Shown: positions 11,529 through 22,483, numbered from the stretch's first letter. The stretch: DNA of 64,000 bases from Gonapodya sp. JEL0774 (GCA_027604505.1 JADIIX010000096.1:1-64000), one strand, 5' to 3'. Notes: a model not told the origin generated them from the sequence alone. Program-made: numbers and translations.

Positions 11529-12940
11529 ATGATTTCTGGAAGTCAGACACCACGAATCCTCGCACAACTTCATAAATGGGGGTCTTCCTCTTCACAACTG
11601 CCAAATCATCTTCCTTCACTCCGTGCCCATCTGGCATCGTCGGTGCAATCACATGGCGATGATGCGAGCTTTGCCGGTGTTAAGCACTTTCTCACACTGC
11701 GGGACTTTTCAGCTTCTCAAATATTGAGTCTTGTGAAGAAAGCTCTGGTCATCAAGGACCAAGTGAAATCGGGGCTTCCTCCCCCATCTCAACCATTTGC
11801 GGGGCGAACCCTTGGAATGGTGTTTTCGAAGCGCAGTACCAGGACCCGAGTATCTTGCGAATCTGGGTGGGCTTGGTATGGTGGTCATCCAATGTTTCTC
11901 GGTGTGAACGACATTCAAGTTAATGGTGGGGAGCCTTGGAAAGATACCTCCATAATTCTGGGATCGATGGTGGATTGCATTATGGCTCGATTGGGGGAGC
12001 ATGAGGAAGTAGAGGCAAGTTTTCGATTTTGATCAAAGATGCTATCTCGTCAGCCAGATTCAAGAAATCCATTTATCCATAAAAAGTTGCTCGCCAAGCA
12101 TGCCCCCGCCCCAGTCATCAACGGTCTTACCGCCAAATTTCACCCCCTACAAATTCTAGCGGACATTATGACTCTCTATGAGACTTACGCCCCCGGAGCC
12201 GCCACAGCTGCGGCTCCGCTACCCCATTTGTCCAACCTGAAAGTCGCGTGGGTTGGGGACGGGAACAACATTCTCAATGATCTGCTCGTCTCTCTTCCTC
12301 GCATTGGTGTCTCCCTTGCTGCAGCTACACCCAAGGGTTATGAATCTCCAGAAGATGTTGTGGACTTTGCCAAGAAGCACTCTCGCGGCGGCGCAAATGG
12401 GAGCAATGAAATGGGTGCCTTGACGCTGACTAGTGATCCTTTTGAGGCTGTCCACAATGCCGACGTACTTGTTACCGATACCTGGATTAGTATGGGCCAA
12501 GAAGCAGAGAAGGCGAAGCGATTACAAGCTTTTGCAAACTATCAAGTGAGGGGCACCGGAGCGTGGCAATTTTCATTTGTGTGTTGAGGTCTCTCCCCTC
12601 ATTTATAGATCACTGAGTCCATGGCTCGAAAAGGTGGTGCGAAGCCGGACTGGAAGTTCATGCACTGCCTCCCGAGGAAGTCGGAAGAAGTTGACGAAGA
12701 GGTGAATTTGTACCAGGAGGTTCATGTAAAGGCGCTACTCCCGAGCTCTTTATCTATTGTAGGTGTTCTACGGGCCCCGATCGATTGTGTGGCAGGAGGG
12801 TGAGAATCGAAAGTATACTGTGATGGCTGTATATGAGATGTTGATGCTGCAGGTGAGAGTGAGATTAAAGCATTTCCCTGTTTTCTTCGGGCACTTTACG
12901 AGCTCTTCCGTTCTTGCAGGCGAACAAAAGTTCCAATTAG
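11529..12940 (+). CDS. Ornithine carbamoyltransferase, mitochondrial
   Basis: OTCase makes citrulline from ornithine and carbamoyl phosphate in arginine synthesis. Exons: 11529-12014, 12087-12545, 12609-12701, 12763-12852 and a 21-nt last exon 12920-12940 (ANKSSN stop). Signatures: carbamoyl-phosphate loop [22 protein letters not shown], ornithine-loop region [11 protein letters not shown], and active-site HCLPR. The start at 11529 gives a leader of about 45 residues rich in Arg, Ser and Leu, as in a mitochondrial presequence; the upstream in-frame ATG at 11409 would add a Pro-rich extension that looks like leader mRNA. Intron 1 best fits a GC..AG intron: donor gcaagt at 12015 after GTA GAG, acceptor at 12086. 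A GT donor six bases upstream is a weaker alternative. No frame damage is seen. Confidence 0.92.
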
Positions 12941-13045
12941 CTCACAAGAAAGTCGGCATATATAATAAATTAAACCCGATCCCACCTACATAACGCGATT
13001 CAACCGTAGGGATGCCAATGCTAATTGCAATGTGACTTTTCTTCA

Positions 13046-13399
13046 CTATCCTCCACTGACAGGTGGAATCACTGCGCATTCATCACCGCCCTTGACCATC
13101 GTCTTGTCATCGTCCACTTCCACATATTCCTGATTCAGGGCGAACATCATCCGATCGCGAAGCTTTGAGAGCCCCGGATGTCGTGCCACCACGATTTCCA
13201 CCACAGTTTTGACCGAGATTGGGGATGGGATGGTGATGGACTCGTTAGCGAGTCCTGCAAGATCACGAGCGGATGCAAAGTAAAGAACCGTGATGGGCTT
13301 TGTGGTCGCCACAATGTCCAGTAAGAGTTGAATTAAAGAGACGGTGAACATTGTTAAGCGACTGCGCTTTACCTTTTCTTCGGAGCTTGGGGAACTCAT
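13046..13399 (-). CDS. Molybdopterin synthase small subunit (MoaD/MOCS2A)
   Basis: The product is a ubiquitin-fold protein whose C-terminal Gly-Gly is thiocarboxylated and donates sulfur to make molybdopterin. Visible features are the first beta strand ITVLYFASARDLAGL, the central VVEIVVARHPGLSKLRDRMMFALNQEYV, and the terminal VIPPVSGG with the essential double glycine. The frame is open throughout, but 25 codons (13372 to 13298) between residue 9 and PITVLYF do not fit the family. They have a GT start and AG end, so they are probably a 75-nt intron. Removing them leaves about 92 residues, normal for MoaD. The gene is transcribed towards the OTC gene, about 105 bp away tail to tail. Confidence 0.88.
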   Translation of the reverse strand: MSSPSSEEKVKRSRLTMFTVSLIQLLLDIVATTKPITVLYFASARDLAGLANESITIPSPISVKTVVEIVVARHPGLSKLRDRMMFALNQEYVEVDDDKTMVKGGDECAVIPPVSGG

Positions 13400-13622
13400 G
13401 CTCTAGGTTCAGTTTTGAATGGGTTGGTGTGGTGTGCTGTGCAGGTTCCCTCACCAAGGCTGTGATCCGTCACGGAAGGCCACATGTAACACTGGGAATC
13501 TTGCGTTAAAAAACAAAAATATGAACTCAGAAAACCAGGACATGTAGGTAGAATCACTCCAAAATATGTTTAACCATGAACAACATTACACGCCAAGAGC
13601 CCAAATCGATCAGACCAACACA

Positions 13623-15598
13623 CTAGAAAGTAACAATGTAGTTGTTTATCTGAACACGAAACACACCACACGAGCCAAGACCATGGTCAATGAAGTGAAG
13701 AAACCGACAACTATCACGAAACTGAGAATCTACCAACCCTATCCTTCTGTTGCTGTTGAATACACTCCGAGATCCAGACAATGTTGCGAATTTCTTGCTC
13801 CTTGAGCTTGAAGTAGGAGTAGAAAACTCCAAAATGAAACTGGTCCATGAATGAGTCCCGGTTGAGGAAAGCCTCGCGCTGAAGTGAAATGCCGGACAAG
13901 AAACGTCAATTGTAAAAGGTGTGCAATCGCACGTACATCCACACGAACCTCAAAGAACTTGTCTTCAAGTGAACGTTCTGCCGCAATCGAAGGATCCATG
14001 AAGTTACGATAGTCCTTTATCCAACCCAACGACGCTCAGAAACACAGACACTCCACTTTTCAAAAAGATTAACCTACATGGTACTGCTCCAAAACAGCCT
14101 TAACAGCGTCTCGGTCGTCTGCGCGGCCCAGTTTGGCCAAACCCTCCGGATAAAGTTTGCCAGTTTTGGGGAACAACTTGATACGATCGTCCTTCGAAAG
14201 CTCGGTGTCCAGCGAGTTAATGGTAATGTTGATAGCACGACGGTCGGCTTCGAACTTTCGTACGACGAGAATTCACATCGCCGGTCGGTTACAGCGACCA
14301 GAGCGGAAATGAGAGTCTCAGAAAAGTATGCGTTTGCCAGTGTAATCCCAACAGCTTACGCACCTGCAAAATCTCGCCCATGACACGTCCTGTGGTTCCA
14401 CCAATCGCTTGGCAGTAATTGTAGAAATCCTCCAAATACGCACGGTAGAGGGTATTGCGGATGATTTCGATGTTCATTTCGTCCAAGTCCTGGGCGCTCA
14501 AGCACTCTCGGAAGTAGGGGGCTGTTGAACAGAATGGAGAGCAGATGTATGACAACGCGTTGAAGCAAAAAGAGTGGATGTCAACAGAAAATCTGTATCG
14601 AAAGTCAACCATCCTCCAAAATGACTCACCAAGAGGTGTCTCCACGATGGCTGTGTTGTATAGCTCCCCCACGTTGGTTGCTACAGTGAGCGCCGGCATC
14701 GAGTCGAACCATCCAAGTGGGTGGCATCGCTCCAAGAGCTCATGAGAGTCTCGCTCGTGGAGAGTACCAGTAATCAGTAAGACGATATTGTCGATCATGT
14801 AGCCGTACCTGAGATGTTATGGATGAACACGAGTGCAGTGGGTACGGACGTCATTGGTGAGAGAAAACACCGCATCACTTCCTGTTGATCACAAACTTAC
14901 GTCATGTACTCCAAAAACTTGGAGAGAGGTTTGACCGCGTGGGCTCGCACATAGTCGAATTCGGCAACCAACTTCTCCAAGGCCCGGTCGGCAATCACGG
15001 TGGTGGTGAGCGGAGAGGGCTCGTTTGCGAGAAAGTTGCCGTAGTCAGTGGAAGAGAGCTGGAGCTTCAGGTCTAGCGAAAAAAAAGGGCACAGTTCGAG
15101 ATGAGGGACGGAGAGGATGTGTCGTCTGACTCATGTGCAACTCCGGTGAGGGACGGAGAGGATTCGCCCCCTGACTCATGGGCATCTCCGGTTCCCCTCG
15201 CGTCGCTCCAACTCCCCGTAGTGCATGATCCACAATAGCTTTGGCCGGAGCCTACCCAAAACTGATAGCTCCGCAGGTGGTGACGTGGTACGTCATGGTT
15301 ATCCTTTTGCCCTATGCCAGTTTACGTATCCGCATACATCCTCCAACCAGCATCCTGAGCAGCAGAAACTCCAGATTTCAAAATTTCGTTGCAAAATTTG
15401 GATTCATGGAGACCGCACTTCCAGCAACATTAACACCATCACAGCAAGCGTGTGCCCCATAAGCGCACCTTCCAAGGTCTCGCATTGAGCCAGGTTGAGG
15501 TACTGGCTTTGAGAAATCAGGCCACTCTTGTATCCGCGAACAAGGCCCTCCAGGTACCCGGCGTCAAGATTGAAGTATGCGACCTCGGCGGAAGGCAT
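13623..15598 (-). CDS. VMA6: V-type ATPase V0 subunit d (Vma6)
   Basis: Subunit d couples the V1 central stalk to the membrane c-ring of the vacuolar proton pump. The start [20 protein letters not shown] (from 15598) matches the yeast and animal N-terminus; an ATG 15 codons upstream is probably leader. Conserved blocks in order: [126 protein letters not shown] and [20 protein letters not shown] 27-nt terminal exon (13649-13623) encodes INNYIVTF, equivalent to the family's C-terminal INNYIPIF. Without it the protein would run into an unrelated tail. About seven introns are needed. Confidence 0.93.
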
Positions 15599-16286
15599 GG
15601 TCCTCGAGGTAGAACGCGAGTAATGTTGCTGAGGTTGGGCCAAGGAGAGGGTATGTGAGTACCAGAATTACCTTCACATGCATTACAGCATGAAGAAGGT
15701 TTGGGGCAACGAGTTCTGACTCTTGCGGCTTCAGACCGGATGCAAGTTCTTCTGCAACCACCAGAAAGAAGCCACCAATTACGAGAACACTACACTATTC
15801 CATTCACTTTCCTTGCCGATTAATTTTGCCTCGAGCTCCCGTCTTCTCCCCCCGGCTCAGCCCCGTCACGTTCACCCGCGCTCGAGATTCTCCATGTCCG
15901 CATGAGGCTCGTCAAAAGTCTTGAGCTCGTCAGATATGTCCTCGCACATCGCTATGAATGCCACGATTCAAATGTACATTTGCGTCGCCCGGTTTCGTCC
16001 CAATGGGAGTCACTCCTGACCGTCTTGTGTGTAGGACATATTCTGTTCCAGTGACGAGAACCACCAGAAGTATCGCACCTGATATCACAATCAAGAATAT
16101 TAATGAGGAAGGAGTTTGGACGAAACGCCAAGCGCGATGGTTCGTGGGTCGACGGTTCACGAGGGACCGCAAAGAGTTGGCCAGTGCCGGCCGGCTGTCG
16201 TTGCGTAGTGAAAAGGCTCACACAAGACAAACAACCTAAATTCATTTATTCATTCGCACCGTTCCCTCTGCGATTCGGACAAAGAC
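15599..16286. other. Divergent intergenic region between VMA6 and the GST-module genes
   Basis: About 690 bases separate two divergently transcribed genes and must carry both promoters. Frames of 60-97 codons at 15723-16245 overlap on both strands and match nothing known. A weakly AT-rich stretch lies at 15760-15830. No repeat or RNA gene was recognised. Confidence 0.4.
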
Positions 16287-17671
16287 ATGTCTGTTACACT
16301 GACTCTGAATCCCGCTCGAGATACCTTCCTTGCAATCGTCGCTGCAATCGCTGACTCGCAATCTGTGCACGGCAACGAGTCTCTTGTTCTCAAACAAGAC
16401 GACGGACTGACCCAGGTGGGTCTGTCTAAACCAGAGAGACAAGTTGCTTATAGTGACTTTCACAAGGATGTTTGTATTTGGTTGGGGCTTTCGGACATTC
16501 CTGTGATCGATACCTTTTGAACTGCTATGCCGATGCCAGCCGAAATTGTCAGTGCCCACTCGACCACCGGCAACTTTGACTGGAACCATTGCAATTGCAT
16601 CCTACCTCATATTAAATTCTGACAAGAACTCGGTGCCTCGTGGTATCAGTAAGCTGCTTGGAGGAACTCCAGGAGAGAGAGCAGAGATCGAAAGTTGGAT
16701 ATCACATGGTACAACGAAGCTCGTAACTTACATCAAGGACGGCGGAATATCAAAGGATAGGGCATTGCAAGTGAGTTGGATCAGGAACGCCAAGGTCGGA
16801 AGTTCTACAGTTCGACCTGATATGTTAAATTTAGAATCTCGAGAATCATTTGTGCACCCGCACTTTCCTTGTGGGAGGCCGACTCACACTGGCAGACATC
16901 GCTATTTATTGCGCGCTCTTTCCTGTTTCTGTAAGTACTCGCGCTGGAGGGATTATTGTGCTTTTTTCGTGCGGTGCCCTTTAGTCCATCTCTGCTGTTT
17001 CAGTCATCACTCACTCCTTCGGCCAACCCATCACTCGTTCGCATCTTCGACACCGTTCAAAACTGCCTCCGTCGACCTTATAGAACATCTGTAACAGCCC
17101 GGGGAGGGCGACGGGAGCATGAACAACCGCTGTGCTCGAATCCACCGCTTCCGTTCGTACAGGTAGTGGGGAAGGATGCAAACCCTGCCGCTCAGGCACG
17201 CAACGTACAAACTCTGGATGTAAAATTCGCATCAAAACCCTCGGCCCAAGCGAAGGAGAAGATTGCGGAGAAAGAGAAAACATCTGTGAAGGAGCGAAAG
17301 GTGGACCAACTTAAGGTGGAGAAGCCGACGGGTGAGAGAGTTAAAACTTGAAGTACGTTTCCCCCGTTCTTTTTTTTGTCTCATTTGTTTCATTTCCCTC
17401 AACTCTTTGGTATCTAGGATCTCAAAATGCCACTGAGCCGGTTGAAAAATCATCTGGTGACCAACTTCCTTCACCCATGCAAACAACGAAGCAACTGCTT
17501 ACCCCCTCACCGCTCAAAGTTTCGCGAGACTTGACACCTCAAAAATCCAGTCCTGACTTACCATCACCTCGCACTCCTTCAAGTGCAACATTCGTCCGCA
17601 ACGTTTCGTGGGCAGGTTCGGCTGCTGTAGCTGCTGTAGCTCTCGCAACGCTGTTCTTTGTGAAAAGTTGA
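16287..17671 (+). CDS. Single GST-like module protein with C-terminal membrane anchor
   Basis: Five exons (16287-16415, 16540-16770, 16835-16930, 17004-17331, 17418-17671) give 1038 nt, in frame: 345 residues. Residues 1-43 form a short N-lobe (MSVTLTLNPARDTFLAIVAA). Residues 44-170 form a GST C-terminal-like fold with GTIAIASYLI, KLLGGTPGERAEIESWISHG, FLVGGRLTLADIAIYCALF and SLVRIFDTVQNCL. A Lys-rich linker follows. The last 20 residues (WAGSAAVAAVALATLFFVKS) form one hydrophobic helix ending near the stop, as in tail-anchored proteins. The GST module is the type used by MetRS, GluRS, Arc1p and AIMPs to assemble synthetase complexes. There is no catalytic synthetase motif and no tRNA-binding domain. 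It lies 121 bp upstream of a gene with three more copies of the module, so a tandem duplication is likely. Membrane tethering of a synthetase partner is inference. Confidence 0.75.
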
Positions 17672-17792
17672 ACTTCTGAATATAAGTGTCAATTAATTCG
17701 GGTGATCGGGTTTTCAAGGGGCGAGGAGCATGAAGACTGGGGAGCCTGACTTTTCTCTTACAGCAGCGGAACTCATTTATTTCCCACAGAAT

Positions 17793-20700
17793 ATGGCGGG
17801 AACGTTATCCTTCGATCCAACGCGAGACACCGTCGTTAGCATAGTGGCAAAACTTCTAGACATCGGCAAGGATGGCTGGTCCGGTTCCCTCAATCACATT
17901 CGAGGCGAGGACGTGAGCTAAGCCGCGGATTACAAGAACTCAGAAGCAGAAAATATTAATCCTTGCCATTATGACGTATTTCGACTATCGCAATGACATG
18001 AAGCAGCCTACTTTGCTCGTCTCCAATCATGCAGTCTCTGGGCAATGGCCCATCGCCGTGGCACTCCTCTCCTCCTCATCCTATGCCCTACTACTGGGGA
18101 ACACTCCCGGAGATAAAGCCGAAGTTGAAAGCTGGACACGATACGCTTTGGGGAAATTGAATGCGGTGGTGACTGTTGGAGGGCCAGAGCTGGAAACCGT
18201 ACTGAAGGTTCGCCAGAACCTGGAGGAGTGCACTACTCACCTGCGCAGTTCTTGACGTGGTCGACACGATTGTCAGGCGATCAACGCGCACCTCTTTCGT
18301 CAGTATACGGTCTCAGAAAGCATAACCCTGGCGGACATCGCACTATATGCGACGCTAAACCGAATATCCGTGAGTTTGAATCACAATTCGATTTGAATAT
18401 AACTGGATAATTGGGCACCATTTTTATTGCAGACATCTCTACCTTCGTATTTATCCTCAATTATTCGACTAATAGGCGCGGTCGATTATTTTCTAAATCA
18501 TCCCAAACCGCCTGTTCCTACAAAACGAAAATTGGACAAATCGCACGTGCTATTCATTGACCCCAAACTTGACCCCTTCATATTTTTAATAGCGAGCTTC
18601 ACAGACTTAGAACAGAATGGCTTCTTGGAGGTTCGGACGGTTGAGGGCAAAGCAGTAAGTTTGGCCAAAGCGTTTTCTACGGTCCGAGACAACGAGGATC
18701 ACCGCAACTGATCATCCGATTAGGCGGAACTGGCTCTCGACACGGAGCCTCCATCATCTCTTTCTGGTCCGATTTCCATCGCAACCTTCCTCCTTACTTT
18801 CGGCGAGAGCCTGTCCACGAAGACTCTCGCCGAACTCCTGGCTCTCAAACCCTTGGAACGGGCCGAGGTCGAAACATGGACAACTTATGCGCTGAATAAA
18901 TTGACTGGATCTGTAAGGGAAGGGGGAGAAACCCTGCAGCGAGAGCTGGAGGTGAATATATGTCGCCAATTTTGGTCACATCGACTGTTCACCTGACTGG
19001 GTTGATTAGCGTCTCGATAATCACATCACGTCGAGACAATTCCTCGTTTCTAATCGGATCACTGTCGCAGATATTGCTCTGTACACTTCACTGTCTCCGA
19101 TTGCAGTGAGTTTGACTATTCTAAATCAATGGTTTCCATGTTGAGCTCGAGCACATTTTTCCTGATTTTTTTTTTTTTCATTAGACTACCTTGTCATCAT
19201 CTACTACCCCTTCGATAGTTCGACTTTTTGATTCTGTTCAACATCGCCTTCATCTTCCTATAGAAAGAGTATTCCGGGAACGTGGTGCAAACCAAGTGGC
19301 TAGGAGACGTGCACTGGCGGGAGTTTCGCCACCTCCTCTTGTGGATCTTGACGAGTTGCGTACAGCCACCCCAGTCATCTCCAGCCAAATCGGGAATAGC
19401 CATCCACAACCAGCTCTACATGATAAGAAAGCCAAGTCTTCGCGTCCTAAGGAAGGATTAAAGAAAGATAAGAAAACTGACCTAAATTCGGACTCCAAAT
19501 CAGGAGATTCCGCGTCTCCCACGACAACGGTCGTTTCGGACCACAGGAGTGTACAGGCAACATTATGTTTGGATCGATCTCTTGAAACGTTCCTTTCCGT
19601 GATTTGCGATATAACGGGAGTTGGAGCGCCAAGCTGCGGTGTCGAGAAATGTGTAGTAATTGAGAAGAGAACTCCAGGGGCTCGCGTAAGTCCTTTAAGG
19701 AATGGCCGCGTTGACACACTGGATCAAATATCTGAACGCAAATTATTACTAGGGTACTCTCACCTTGTCGACGAATCCAGTCACCACCATTACCGATCGT
19801 GTTGCCATTTCCTCTTTCCTCCTTGCCAACAACGGAAATGGATCTCAAACTGCACGGAGACTACTCGGTAAAACGAATTTGGAGAAGTCAGAGATCGAAA
19901 GCTGGTCTCGGTACGCACTGGGGAAGCTGGGTGATGCAATGGTAGAGGGTGTTGAGACCAGAAACATGGCACTGAAGGTGGGGGGATCCAGAATCAAGGT
20001 TCAGGGTGAATCACATCAAACTCTCGATATTCCAACAGCATCTTGACAATTTCCTTTCCACGCGAGCTTTCATGGTTTCCAATCACCTTACACTAGCCGA
20101 TGTCTCAATTTACTCCACTCTGTATCCATTCGTGGTTGGTGTCTTTGTTGTTCTATACTCATAGTACGCAAAAAAACTAAATGAGCAACTTCTCGCAGGG
20201 CTGTCTTTCCAGCTTGATGTTTCCGTCAGTCCTCCGCCTCTTCGACACAGTTCAGCACCAAATTCGACAAGCAGCAATTCGCAACTTCGCGGAGAACGGC
20301 GCTGTTGAAACTGTTGCCTTCAGTGTTTTCCTTCCCATTGTTAACTTTGAGTCACCCGTTCGAGTCGCCGGAATTGATTCGAGGAGTGCAGTTGTCGAAC
20401 CCTCGCGCGAAAAGCCAGACGAGAGCCGCGCAGTGACGGGGGAGACGAAGACAAAGGGCAAGATCTCAAAAACAGATGCCACATCCGCAATCAAAAGAAA
20501 TTCGACTGTATCGCCCCAAAACGTGAATGTGCCAACTATAAATCATGTGGATGAGGTCGTTGCGGTTCCGGTCCCAGCAGTTGTGTCAGTACCTATTGAA
20601 TCTAACACCGAATCCACTGGACGCCAGCTCACTCAATTGCAAGCAGTACTACCAACACCCACTAAGGATGTCGGAGAAGTGTCTACCAAGGCCGTTTCGA

Positions 20701-21773
20701 CAGTTGACGAACAGATGACAACTGACAGTATAGTCAGTGCGATCATAGAGGATCCTGATATCAAAAAGAACTTATATGAGCGAAAACTGATGACTAAAGC
20801 GCCCGAACAGGGCACGGCGAATGGTTTCCGGCCGGATACAGCGGGCGACAAAGCGGAGGCTTCCTCAACTGACCTTTACTTGAGAAAACTCGTGAATGGC
20901 GCTCGCGAACTCACCAATGGTCACATACTTCGCGAACCTGTGGAGTTCAGTCTACCGGAGCACGCCGTGATTGAATCAAAGTCTGTCGATGGGATCGCAC
21001 CTGCTGCAGAGGAGCCCAAGGAATCCGTGAAAGCTTTGCATGAGGTCGAAACAACTCGAGAGATTCCGGTCATAGCAAGTAAGTTGGTGATATGAATTAG
21101 TGTTTTGCCGAAGCTTGATACATACAACTGATCCCTCGCTTCACCGGTACTTAGAGAACACCGAGTCACAGTCGCAGAATGACCTTATATCTTCATTTGA
21201 CATCCGCGTCGGAAAGATTCTGTCAGTATCCCGGCATTTTGTGCACGACGATCTGATGGTGATGAGGATCGACGTTGGTGAATCAGCAGGACCCAGGGAA
21301 ATATCGGCGGAAGTGGGTCGCAGCCTGGATGAGAGGAAGATTGTGGGGACGAGCGGTCGCTGTGCTGTTGTCTGCAATGTCATCATTGTCAGGTATATAC
21401 ATTTCGCGAGTGCCTTCCGTAAATCTAAGTTTGAACATCGTTCAACCACAGCCACGAAGAAATTGTGTCGCAAGGCGCCCTGTTGGTGGCAACGTCGCCC
21501 ATTTCACGACAGCAAGCACGACCCATATTCTCGTTGGTGAGGCCACCGCCAGCAGCTCCTGGAACCCCCGTGTGGCCGAGAGCTTCGCCCCCCCGCGGGC
21601 CCCCTTACACCACGGTCAATCCAACTGAATGGGTGACTGCTCAGTCCGACTTTGTGGTTCGTCATGATAAAGTTGTCTGCAGGAGAGATTCTTCCGGCAC
21701 TCTGAGGGAACTGGTCAGCAAGGGGGGAAATTTGGTGGTCACCGACGCACGTTGTGTTAACGGAACCCTGTAG
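17793..21773 (+). CDS. Arc1p/AIMP1-like protein with three GST-like modules and an EMAPII tRNA-binding domain
   Basis: Twelve exons join without frame error into 3225 nt (1074 residues): 17793-17912, 18004-18207, 18277-18369, 18433-18654, 18724-18951, 19010-19105, 19185-19685, 19753-19977, 20039-20134, 20199-21078, 21155-21392 and 21452-21773. GST-like modules lie at about residues 1-165, 185-350 and 440-620. Each has an N-lobe start (MAGTLSFDPTRDTVVSIVA; DPFIFLIASF; ATLCLDRSLETFLSVI), a helix pair (NTPGDKAEVESWTRYALGKL; KPLERAEVETWTTYALNKL; NLEKSEIESWSRYALGKL) and the T(L/V)AD-x-x-(L/I)Y helix. Modules 2 and 3 end in SIVRLFDSVQHRL or SVLRLFDTVQHQI. A Lys- and Glu-containing linker of about 270 residues precedes an EMAPII OB-fold (ISSFDIRVGKILSV, HEEIVSQGALLVAT). 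Known Arc1p and AIMP1 carry at most one N-terminal GST-like region. No HIGH or KMSKS motif is present, so this is a tRNA-binding scaffold rather than an enzyme. Confidence 0.82.
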
Positions 21774-21940
21774 ATTATTTTGTAGTATCTTTGTTCGACC
21801 GTCACGTACGTAATTATTTGTTTTGCAATTACATCACAGGTGATGAGGAAACATTGGGCGGTGACGTCACCACTTGCACAACCTTGCTGAATGCACAAAC
21901 ACCACAAAACCAGATTCTTCTTTGGGTCATCTGAAATATC

Positions 21941-22483
21941 ATGGACCCGTTTATCGCCCCAAAACTTTCCAACGCCCCTCCCGTGGCAAACGAGTCGCTG
22001 AGTCCATCCGTCTCAATTCGCTCCGGCGCATATGAGCATCTTCCCTGTGCTGCACCTGAAGAATCCCACATATCTCACGCTTCTCTAGAGGCACAACATG
22101 CCATGCGTGCCGCCGGTGCCGCCGCGGAAGCAGGTCACGCGGCGGGTGGGGCAGTAATGGAGGTGGGAGTGGCTGCCTACGAGGGGGGCAAAAAGGGGTG
22201 TTGAGATTGCGGGAAAGGCGGTGTCGGAAACGGTTGGTGGACCATGCCAGGGCATGCTTCGAATCATTGTCGTACTGACGAACAATTAATTTGGAAGTTG
22301 GCACCAATCGCCACGACATTGCAATCTAGCATCTCTTCAACTCTTAAACGAGCAGCCGAAGCTGTGGATGCTATTGACACTGGCAAGGAGTCATCACCGC
22401 TGATGGAAATAGATGAAAAAGCGAGCGGGAAGGGCAAGGAACCCGAGAGGAGGGACGAAATGGGACCAGATGTTTCAGTTTGA
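21941..22483 (+). CDS. Small hypothetical Ala/Gly-rich protein, frame interrupted
   Basis: From ATG 21941 the frame codes about 85 residues, with an Ala-rich helix (AQHAMRAAGAAAEAGHAAGG), and stops at 22204. One frame over, right behind a homopolymer stretch (about 22185-22199), the sequence continues sensibly (VEIAGKAVSETVGG). Further on, a frame of 79 codons (22244-22483) contains SSTLKRAAEAVDAIDTG and a Lys/Glu-rich tail. This may be one small gene broken by an indel or joined by an unrecognised intron. I do not recognise a family. Similar Ala-rich amphipathic helices occur in LEA-like stress proteins, but that resemblance is weak. Confidence 0.35.

Noticed and set aside
17793-21773. Interpretation as methionyl- or tyrosyl-tRNA synthetase
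   Set aside because: GST-like and EMAPII parts occur in those enzymes, but no HIGH or KMSKS class I catalytic core exists in any exon.
16287-21773. A single fused gene covering both GST-module loci
   Set aside because: The first gene closes in frame on a hydrophobic tail and stop at 17669-17671, and the second has its own ATG and a complete N-lobe. Transcript data could still change this.
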